Positions 7,275-12,335 of a DNA stretch of 12,335 nt are shown piece by piece. The translations under genes were made by a program, and so were the position numbers. The notes beneath the pieces were generated by a model that made no database searches, was not told the origin of the DNA, and was given only the letters and a program-made list of their open reading frames with translations. Origin of the DNA: Acetobacteraceae bacterium (lineage in GTDB: Bacteria; Pseudomonadota; Alphaproteobacteria; Acetobacterales; Acetobacteraceae); assembly GCA_947476855.1 (NCBI GenBank), contig CANJSR010000108.1, forward strand, positions 1 to 12,335. The letters run 5' to 3'. The stretch's first letter is position 1; each line of letters opens with the position of its first letter.

Positions 7275-9038
7275 TCAGGCGACCGCTTCGACCTTGCGGC
7301 GGTGCTTGCGGCCACGAATGGCCGCGAGACCGGCCAGACCACCGCCTAGAAGGGCGATCGACATCGGCTCCGGCACCAGGGCGGTCAGGTTGTAGGTGAA
7401 GGTGTCACCCACGCCGCCCAGCGCCACCGACTGGTCGGTGAAGATCGTCAGCGTGCTGGCGAGCGCGCCCAGCGTTGTGCTGAGCACCGTGATCGGCAGC
7501 CACACCGATCCGCCCTTGCTGATAACCGTTCCGTTTGCGAGGCCGACGCTGAACTTGGAGGCATCGGGGCCGCCGAACGCGAACGAATTCAGCGTCAGGT
7601 TGGTCAGGTTGTTATCGCCGCCGTTGGGGTCGTTGGTGATGTTGGCCAGGTCGAGATAGACGGTCGTGCTGACGCCGTAGCCAACCGAGCCGAAGCTGAT
7701 GGTCGGGCCGGAGGAGGCGGTCGCGCCGCCGGCGACGGCCGTAGCGGTGTTGACGACCGAATTGAACTTCGTCTGAAGCTCGGGCGCGACGCCCTGCGCG
7801 GACACCGAGGCCGTGACGGTGGCGGCCGTGTTCTTTCCGTCCGCGCTGCCGTTGGACAGGGTGAAGGTCGACGTGACGGTCGATGTGCCCTTGCTGACGG
7901 GCTGGAACGTAAAGCCGAGCGTCGTGGACGCCGAGTCGGCGAGGCTGAGGGTTGACGGGTTGCCGCCCTTGGCGGTGAAGCCGGTCCCGAGGCTGTTGCT
8001 GATCGTGCCGTTCAGGTTGCTGATCGACCCGGCGCCGGACTTGTTGCCGTCGCCGACATTGGAGATCGAGATGGTCGAGGTCACGGACGGACCGCCGACA
8101 CGCGCAAGGGTGGTGGCGCTGGACGCGAGCGCGTTGACCGGGGCGACGCCAGTGCCGGACAAGGTCGCGGTCAGGCTGCCGACCGCGTTCGTCGCGCTGA
8201 TGCCATTGGAGAATGTCGCGACGGCTGAACCGGCGAAGGTCTGGCCTTTCGTGAGCGTCGTCGGCGTGAAGGTGAAGGTCTTGCTCGCGGCGGGACCGCC
8301 GAAGGCGTCACCCAGGTTCACCGATCCGCCGCTACCCGTGAAGCCGCTGATCGAGCCGATCGAGCCGTTCAGGTTGTTGAGGGTAACGCCCTTGTCGACA
8401 CGCGTTGTCGCCTTGTTGCCTGTCCCGCTGTTGGTGATCGTGACCTGAACGCCAGAGGTCGCGTTGTTCACCAGGACAAAGCCATTGGTGGCGGACACGC
8501 CCGCGACAGGCGCCACGCCAGATCCGATGACCGTCAGGGTGGCGCTCGTGTTGCCCGGCCCCGGGAAGCTATAGACGGAGGTTTGGCTCAAGACGCTGGA
8601 GGTCGACGAGGCCCGATAGGTGTAGTTGGCCGTCGTGCTGCTCACGGCGCCGCTGGAAAAGGACTTACTCACCGCTTGGGCGCGCAGCGTGCCGGAGCCC
8701 GAGCCCACGATCGAGTATGCCGCGCCCGTGATCGTTCTGTTTGCTCCGGCGGAATTGCTCGCGGCGAATGTCGCCGTCTTTGCCGTCGACGTCCCGCCGT
8801 CCACCAGGTCAAAGATCGTGTAGGTCGCGGTAGAGACGCCACCCGTGAAGGTGCTGCCGGTCGCGTTCGACCCGGACATCGTGATCGGACCCGCATGCGC
8901 CGGCGCCATGTCGGCCAGCGTCACGGCCGTCACACCGGCCGCCGTGGATGCCACGGTGACGAGCACGCCCGACGTCTGCACGGCTTCCAAAGCCAGCAGC
9001 GCCATGACCGATGTCGCCGATGCCAAGCTCGCTTTCAC
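7275..9038 (-). CDS. Secreted PEP-CTERM sorting-domain protein with repeated choice-of-anchor-D-like modules
   Basis: This is a 587-residue surface or matrix protein of unknown role. It starts at a GTG (9038) with GAGGA upstream; the next in-frame ATG (9005) would lose the lysine at position 2. Residues 1-49 read as a long signal peptide ending in PAHA with likely cleavage after A49. The rest is rich in Ser, Thr, Gly, Ala, Val and Asn, has no cysteine, and looks like stacked beta domains. The junction motif GVAP recurs at 174-177, 297-300 and 416-419, giving modules of about 120 residues: about 51-178, 179-301, 302-420, and a final one about 421-554 containing ISFGSVGYG. VPEP at 555-558, a hydrophobic segment (about 559-574) and a basic tail RGRKHRRK form the PEP-CTERM signal, processed by an exosortase in the inner membrane. 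No exosortase gene is present here. Its stop faces the moaA terminator. Confidence 0.85.
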   Translation of the reverse strand: MKASLASATSVMALLALEAVQTSGVLVTVASTAAGVTAVTLADMAPAHAGPITMSGSNATGSTFTGGVSTATYTIFDLVDGGTSTAKTATFAASNSAGANRTITGAAYSIVGSGSGTLRAQAVSKSFSSGAVSSTTANYTYRASSTSSVLSQTSVYSFPGPGNTSATLTVIGSGVAPVAGVSATNGFVLVNNATSGVQVTITNSGTGNKATTRVDKGVTLNNLNGSIGSISGFTGSGGSVNLGDAFGGPAASKTFTFTPTTLTKGQTFAGSAVATFSNGISATNAVGSLTATLSGTGVAPVNALASSATTLARVGGPSVTSTISISNVGDGNKSGAGSISNLNGTISNSLGTGFTAKGGNPSTLSLADSASTTLGFTFQPVSKGTSTVTSTFTLSNGSADGKNTAATVTASVSAQGVAPELQTKFNSVVNTATAVAGGATASSGPTISFGSVGYGVSTTVYLDLANITNDPNGGDNNLTNLTLNSFAFGGPDASKFSVGLANGTVISKGGSVWLPITVLSTTLGALASTLTIFTDQSVALGGVGDTFTYNLTALVPEPMSIALLGGGLAGLAAIRGRKHRRKVEAVA

Positions 9039-9063
9039 AGCTGGTCCTCATCCTTACTCAAGT

Positions 9064-9092
9064 AGCGTAACGTGCAAAATCAGAAGCAGCAA
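9064..9092 (-). promoter_or_regulatory. Candidate sigma-70 promoter of the PEP-CTERM gene
   Basis: On the minus strand TTGCTG (complement of 9087-9092) and TACGCT (complement of 9064-9069) are separated by exactly 17 bases. The surrounding 9050-9110 stretch is the most AT-rich in its neighbourhood. Transcription would begin near 9057, leaving a short leader of about 19 bases that holds the AAGGATGAGGA ribosome-binding region of the GTG at 9038. Spacing and leader length fit together, so I consider it real, though it is unproven. Confidence 0.6.
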
Positions 9093-9242
9093 GTTATTTT
9101 TGACACACCACGGCAACACCAGCGGAAATTGGCCACGACTCACCACCATTCGCCTGCGTTGATCACGTGCTCGGCCCCGTCATAGCGCAATCGTTCGGCA
9201 AACGACAGGGTCCGCGCGCGGGTCCTTACTATTCCGTTTGGC

Positions 9243-10145
9243 CTAATGACTCGCGGAGGCAACCGCCGCCGGATCGCCGCCCACCCGGCCCGACCCGCCT
9301 TCCACCGCCGCCGCCAGCCGGAAATCATAGCGCACGGCACGCAATCCCGGGATCGGGCTGGCCGGATCGTCCCGCGCCTCCACCACCAGGGACGCCGAGA
9401 CGCCGAACACCGTATCCGAGTCGATATGGGCGTCGTCTCCGAAATAGAGCGCCGTCACCAGTTCCCGATACCCCGGCGCGCCGATCAGCATGTGGATGTG
9501 GGATGGGCGGTGCCCGTGCCGCCCCTGGCTGTTCACCAGCGTCCCTACCGGCCCGTCCATCGGGATCGCGTAGCCCATCGGCCGGACGGTGCGGAAGTGG
9601 TAGCGGCCGTCGCCGTCGCAGCGGAAGTTCCCGCGCATGTCCATGCCGCTCCCGCCTGCGATCTGGAGGTCGTACAGCCCGTGCTCACTGGTCTGCCAGA
9701 CCTGGACCAGGGCATTCGGCACCGGCTGGCCGGCATTGTCCGTTATCTGGCCGTACACCACGATCTCGGGCACCGATGGGTTTTGGATGATGGAGGCGCC
9801 GAGCGGCAGGTCGGGGGCGGCGTCTCGGTAGAAGGGACCGAGGAGGGAGGACTGCGTGCCCAGTTCCCGCGCCGCCCGGTCATGCAGGGCGTTGACCACG
9901 GCGCTCAGGCCCAGGACGTCGGAGAGCAGGATGAACTCCTGCCGGATGGGGGAGCAGGCCTGGCCGACGGCGGTGAGGAACTGGATGCCGGTCATCCATT
10001 CGTCGGGCGTCAGGTTCGCCTCTCGGGCGAAGGCGTGCAGGTGGCGGACCGCGGCGTCCATGATCTGGCGCAGACGGGGGTCCTCGGTGCTGGCCATCTG
10101 GGCCAGGGCGGCGTCGGTGACGGTGTTCTCGTCCAGGTCCGGCAT
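9243..10145 (-). CDS. Intradiol ring-cleavage dioxygenase (catechol / hydroxyquinol 1,2-dioxygenase family)
   Basis: Non-haem Fe(III) enzymes of this family split the ring of catechols between the two hydroxyls, giving cis,cis-muconates (or maleylacetate from hydroxyquinol) in aromatic catabolism. The protein is 300 residues. Residues 1-100 are the helical N-terminal linker domain used for dimerisation in the catechol 1,2-dioxygenase group. About 100-280 is the beta-sandwich catalytic domain, opening with SLLGPFYRDAAP (100-111). The four iron ligands are all visible: Y158 (HGLYDL), Y192 (PMGYAIP), H216 and H218 (RPSHIHM). Their spacing nearly matches Acinetobacter catechol dioxygenase. GRHGHRPSHIH is the family block. 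AAGGAG lies 8 bases before the ATG at 10145. The last 20 residues are unconserved. No muconate cycloisomerase or maleylacetate reductase gene is nearby, so the exact substrate is unknown. It is divergent from an oxidoreductase/hydrolase pair. Confidence 0.9.
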   Translation of the reverse strand: MPDLDENTVTDAALAQMASTEDPRLRQIMDAAVRHLHAFAREANLTPDEWMTGIQFLTAVGQACSPIRQEFILLSDVLGLSAVVNALHDRAARELGTQSSLLGPFYRDAAPDLPLGASIIQNPSVPEIVVYGQITDNAGQPVPNALVQVWQTSEHGLYDLQIAGGSGMDMRGNFRCDGDGRYHFRTVRPMGYAIPMDGPVGTLVNSQGRHGHRPSHIHMLIGAPGYRELVTALYFGDDAHIDSDTVFGVSASLVVEARDDPASPIPGLRAVRYDFRLAAAVEGGSGRVGGDPAAVASASH

Positions 10146-10172
10146 GGCGTGGCTCCTTGAGGGCGGTGGGAT

Positions 10173-10184
10173 GGTGCCCGGGCG
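10173..10184. repeat. 12-base direct repeat, copy 1 (divergent control region)
   Basis: GGTGCCCGGGCG occurs exactly here and again at 10270-10281, 97 bases apart, in the same orientation. Each contains the palindrome GCCCGGGC. This copy lies 28-39 bases upstream of the dioxygenase ATG. It may be a paired regulator-binding site; in DNA this GC-rich a chance origin is possible. Confidence 0.4.
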
Positions 10185-10203
10185 GGGGGTGTGGCCGCAA
10201 CGG

Positions 10204-10220
10204 GCATGATTGCCTCATGC
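10204..10220. promoter_or_regulatory. 17-base inverted repeat, operator candidate
   Basis: GCATGA and TCATGC flank a 5-base centre TTGCC, giving a perfect 6-base dyad. It sits in the middle of the divergent region, 58 bases from the dioxygenase start and 132 from the preferred oxidoreductase start. Its size and symmetry suit a dimeric MarR-, GntR- or LysR-type regulator, but no regulator gene is in the window to pair it with. Confidence 0.45.
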
Positions 10221-10269
10221 GCCGGGGATGGGGTAAAGGGGAAGAACGTATAGGGAACATGGGGCGGTA

Positions 10270-10281
10270 GGTGCCCGGGCG
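10270..10281. repeat. 12-base direct repeat, copy 2 (next to the oxidoreductase promoter)
   Basis: This is the second exact copy of GGTGCCCGGGCG. It covers the position where a -35 element would lie for the -10-like TATGCT at 10294-10299. A protein bound here would therefore contact or block RNA polymerase at that promoter. Confidence 0.4.
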
Positions 10282-10293
10282 ATTTTTCTGTAC

Positions 10294-10299
10294 TATGCT
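10294..10299 (+). promoter_or_regulatory. -10-like element upstream of the quinone oxidoreductase gene
   Basis: TATGCT lies in the only AT-rich patch (about 10282-10300, with TTTTT) of the divergent region. No good -35 is present 16-18 bases upstream, where the second direct repeat sits, so an activator may be needed. Transcription would start near 10305, about 47 bases before the preferred start codon at 10353 and almost exactly at an in-frame ATG at 10305. Confidence 0.4.
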
Positions 10300-10352
10300 A
10301 CCCCATGTCCGGTGAGAAATCGGCGGACGGCGAACCCCAGCAGGAGCGACCG

Positions 10353-11351
10353 ATGCCCCTTCCCCAGACCATGCGTTTCATCCGGATGGACGGCGCCGGC
10401 GCGCCCGAGGTGATGCAGCCCGCCACCGGCCCCCTGCCGGAGGTCAAGGCGGACGAACTGCTGATCCGGGTCCAGGCCGCGGGGGTGAACCGTCCCGATG
10501 TCGCGCAGCGCCAGGGGTCCTATCCGCCGCCGCCAGGTGCAAGCCCGATCCTGGGGCTGGAGGTCGCGGGGGAAGTCGTGGCGGTTGGCGCCTCGGCGGA
10601 AGGCTTCGCGGTGGGCGACAAAGTCTGCGGGCTGGCGAATGGTGGCGGCTATGCGGAGTATTGCACCGTCCCGGCGTCCCAGTGCCTGCCCTGGCCCAAG
10701 GGCTATGACGCGGTCCGCGCGGCGGCGCTGCCCGAGACGTTCTTCACCGTCTGGGCCAATTTGTTCCAGATGGGCAAGCTCGCCGCGGGGGAGAAGGCGC
10801 TGATCCATGGCGGGACCAGCGGGATCGGCGTGACCGCCATCCTGCTGGCCAAGGCGTTCGGCGCAACCGTCTACGTCACCGCCGGTTCGGACGAGAAATG
10901 CTCGGCCAGCGTCACCCTGGGCGCGGACGCCGCGATCAACTACCGGACCCAGGACTTCGGGGAGGAGATCAAGCGCCTGACCGGCGGCAAGGGCGTCGAC
11001 GTGATCCTGGACATGGTCGGCGGGCCTTACGCCACACGGAATGTCCGGTCCCTGGCGCTGGACGGGCGGCTGGTGCTGATCGCGTTCCTCGGCGGGTCCA
11101 AGGCCGAGAATTTCGACTTCGTGCAGGTCATGGTGAAGCGGCTGACGATCACGGGGTCGACGATGCGGCCTCGGACGACGGCACAGAAGGCGGGGATCGC
11201 GCAGGAACTCCGGGCGAAGGTGTGGCCGCTGCTGGATGCCGGGCAGTGCGCGCCGGTGATCCATGCGACCTTCCCCTTGTCCGAGGTGGCCGAGGCGCAC
11301 CGGCTGATGGAGTCCAGCCAGCACATCGGCAAGATCATCCTGACGCTGTGA
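10353..11351 (+). CDS. NAD(P)H:quinone oxidoreductase, zinc-independent MDR family (PIG3/QOR type)
   Basis: This medium-chain dehydrogenase/reductase-type enzyme probably reduces quinones or enones with NADPH. From the ATG at 10353 it has 332 residues. A GroES-like N-terminal domain (1 to about 125) contains AAGVNRPDV (42-50) and YPPPPG (57-62), hallmarks of the PIG3-like subgroup. A Rossmann domain follows with the dinucleotide loop GGTSGIGV (153-160) and a C-terminal segment ending GKIILTL. The zinc-ligand pattern of alcohol dehydrogenases is absent, as expected for quinone reductases. I chose 10353 because AGGAG sits 6 bases upstream and [14 protein letters not shown] matches the usual N-terminus. 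An in-frame ATG at 10305 would add 16 residues, has no ribosome-binding site, and could only serve as a leaderless start. The stop overlaps the next gene by 4 bases. Confidence 0.92.
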   Translation: MPLPQTMRFIRMDGAGAPEVMQPATGPLPEVKADELLIRVQAAGVNRPDVAQRQGSYPPPPGASPILGLEVAGEVVAVGASAEGFAVGDKVCGLANGGGYAEYCTVPASQCLPWPKGYDAVRAAALPETFFTVWANLFQMGKLAAGEKALIHGGTSGIGVTAILLAKAFGATVYVTAGSDEKCSASVTLGADAAINYRTQDFGEEIKRLTGGKGVDVILDMVGGPYATRNVRSLALDGRLVLIAFLGGSKAENFDFVQVMVKRLTITGSTMRPRTTAQKAGIAQELRAKVWPLLDAGQCAPVIHATFPLSEVAEAHRLMESSQHIGKIILTL

Positions 11352-12112
11352 TCCTCCGGTCTTATGAGGCGGGGGACGGCCCTCCGGTCGTTCTGCTGCA
11401 CGGGCTGTTCGGGATGGCCCGGAACCTGGGCTTCGTGCAGCGGGCGCTGGCGGGGCGGTTCCGGGTGGTGGGGCTGGATTTGCGGAACCACGGCGACAGC
11501 CCGCACGCGCCGGACATGCGGTACGATGTTATGGCAGATGACGTGGCTGAGACTCTGGCGTCCCTGGGGATCAGCGGGGCGGCGGTGATCGGTCACTCGA
11601 TGGGCGGCAAGACGGCGATGCGGCTGGCTTTGCGGCACCCAGAGGCAGTTGGGCGGCTGTGCGTCGCGGATATCGCGCCCGTGGTCTATCCTCCGCGCAA
11701 CCATCCGGTGGTGGCGGCGCTGCGGGGGGTGCCTCTGACGCCGGGCCTTACGCGGGCAGCGGCGGATGCGGCCCTGGCGATCGAGGACGCGGGGCTGCGG
11801 GCGTTCCTGTTGCAGAACCTAGTCTTTGGAGATGTGCCCCGCTGGCGGATCGGGATGGAGGAGATCGCGGCTTCCCTGCGTGACCTGGAAGGGTGGGACC
11901 CGGTCGAGGGACTGTCCTGGGATGGCCCGACGCTGTTCGTCGCGGGTGCGCGGTCCGACTTCATCCTGCCGGACTACCGGCCGGCGATCCGGGCGCTGTT
12001 CCCGGCAGCTCGGTTCGTGACGATCAAGAATGCCGGGCATTGGCTGCATGTCGATAACCCGACGGCGTTCCTGGGGACGGTTGAGGCGTTTCTGGGGGCG
12101 GGAGGACCGTGA
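11348..12112 (+). CDS. Alpha/beta-fold hydrolase (YbfF-like esterase)
   Basis: This is a 254-residue alpha/beta hydrolase. HGLFGM (18-23) is the oxyanion-hole strand turn, and DLRNHGDSP (44-52) is typical of the YbfF-type esterase group. The nucleophile is S84 in the elbow GHSMGGK, with acid D204 (GARSDFI) and H231 (NAGHWLH). The region about 115-180 forms a small cap. The start is a GTG at 11348 that overlaps the oxidoreductase stop as GTGA. The reading frame stays open further upstream, but that stretch is the shadow of the oxidoreductase gene and shows no hydrolase homology, so the coupled GTG is the natural start. It probably shares an mRNA with the oxidoreductase. The substrate is unknown; a carboxylic ester or thioester is likely from the family. 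Confidence 0.9.
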   Translation: MILRSYEAGDGPPVVLLHGLFGMARNLGFVQRALAGRFRVVGLDLRNHGDSPHAPDMRYDVMADDVAETLASLGISGAAVIGHSMGGKTAMRLALRHPEAVGRLCVADIAPVVYPPRNHPVVAALRGVPLTPGLTRAAADAALAIEDAGLRAFLLQNLVFGDVPRWRIGMEEIAASLRDLEGWDPVEGLSWDGPTLFVAGARSDFILPDYRPAIRALFPAARFVTIKNAGHWLHVDNPTAFLGTVEAFLGAGGP

Positions 12113-12127
12113 TTTGCTGGGGTTCCG

Positions 12128-12142
12128 TGCTATGATTGGTCC
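12128..12142 (+). promoter_or_regulatory. Extended -10 promoter giving a leaderless nucleotidyltransferase mRNA
   Basis: TGC-TATGAT (12128-12136) matches an extended -10 element (TGn followed by five of six consensus bases). The ATG at 12143 begins 7 bases after its last base, the distance at which transcription normally starts. No Shine-Dalgarno precedes the ATG and no good -35 is seen. This is the pattern of a leaderless transcript. Confidence 0.5.
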
Positions 12143-12335
12143 ATGAACCGAGAGGACATCATCGCCAGGCTGCGGGAACATGAGGCGACCTTGCGCGCGC
12201 GTGGCGTGACGCATGCCGCTTTGTTCGGCTCCCGAGCGCGCGGCGATGCAGGGCCGGACAGCGATACAGACATCATGATCGAGATCGATCCGGCCGCGCG
12301 GATCGGTGTGTATGAATACGTCGCGATCCGGGACC
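12143..12335 (+). CDS. MntA-type nucleotidyltransferase, probable HepT/MntA antitoxin (3' end cut off)
   Basis: Sixty-four codons are visible before the right edge. The protein begins MNREDIIARLREHEATLRAR, and GSRARGDAGPDSDTDIMIEI at residues 29-48 is the minimal nucleotidyltransferase signature. G29-S30 is followed, after ten residues, by D41 and D43, the metal-binding GS-X10-DxD motif. In type VII toxin-antitoxin systems, MntA proteins of this kind inactivate the HEPN toxin HepT by adding AMP to a tyrosine. The partner gene would lie just outside the window, so the pairing is inferred from the family. The gene follows the hydrolase by 30 bases but seems to have its own promoter. Family length is about 95-140 residues, so about half is missing. 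A stand-alone nucleotidyltransferase is the alternative. Confidence 0.85.
   Translation, partial: MNREDIIARLREHEATLRARGVTHAALFGSRARGDAGPDSDTDIMIEIDPAARIGVYEYVAIRD

Noticed and set aside
9206..9223. GGGTCC-GCGCGC-GGGTCC near the dioxygenase 3' end as a terminator stem
   Set aside because: The arms are direct, not inverted, repeats. Only the central CCGCGCGCGG can pair, and no T run follows, so it does not make a convincing terminator.
9140..9340. A 66-codon open frame extending past the end of the dioxygenase on the minus strand
   Set aside because: It begins inside the dioxygenase in another frame, has an Arg/Trp-rich composition and no clear ribosome-binding site or homology.
10898..11347. 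In-frame upstream extension of the alpha/beta hydrolase, suggesting a fusion protein
   Set aside because: The extension is an out-of-frame reading of the oxidoreductase gene and is Arg/Gly-rich with no homology. The GTG at 11348 with a 4-base overlap explains the start.

Overview
The window is GC-rich throughout, with dense coding on both strands and short intergenic gaps (about 200 bases at most). A ChpT-type histidine phosphotransferase, a cheA-W-Y-B-R gene order, a CheA fused to a receiver domain and Rhodospirillales-like protein sequences point to an alphaproteobacterium. Rhodospirillales, perhaps Acetobacteraceae, is my inference; no rRNA or marker gene is present to settle it.

Bases 1-6036, all on the minus strand, hold a signalling block in the transcribed order chpT, cheA, cheW, cheY, cheB, cheR. 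CheR runs off the left edge. The set forms a complete core chemotaxis pathway: the CheA kinase with its CheW coupler, CheY as diffusible output, and the CheB methylesterase and CheR methyltransferase for adaptation. No chemoreceptor, CheD or CheZ gene is visible. cheY-cheB and cheB-cheR each overlap by 4 bases, which suggests translational coupling. The upstream ChpT-like gene would normally belong to the CckA-ChpT-CtrA cell-cycle and motility phosphorelay, so its position here is the most biologically suggestive feature of the block.

Bases 6243-7229 (plus) encode MoaA, the radical-SAM enzyme of the first step of molybdenum cofactor synthesis. It converges, across a strong GC-rich hairpin, with a gene at 7275-9038 (minus) for a secreted repetitive beta-rich protein. 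That protein ends in a VPEP / transmembrane / basic tail, the PEP-CTERM exosortase sorting signal. Its gene has its own well-formed promoter.

Bases 9243-10145 (minus) encode an intradiol ring-cleavage dioxygenase. It is divergent from a plus-strand pair: a zinc-independent quinone oxidoreductase-like enzyme and an alpha/beta hydrolase that overlap by 4 bases. The 207-base divergent region carries an inverted repeat, an exact 12-base direct repeat, a run of G-tracts and a -10-like element. This suggests that the dioxygenase and the oxidoreductase/hydrolase pair may be controlled together, possibly for aromatic or quinone metabolism.

The right edge cuts into a MntA-type nucleotidyltransferase gene, probably the antitoxin half of a HepT/MntA toxin-antitoxin pair. 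It has an extended -10 box placed so that its mRNA would be leaderless.

I saw no tRNA, rRNA, CRISPR array, insertion sequence or phage gene. I do not see a clearly new multi-gene system. The strongest leads are the chpT-che linkage, the modular PEP-CTERM protein and the divergent control region.
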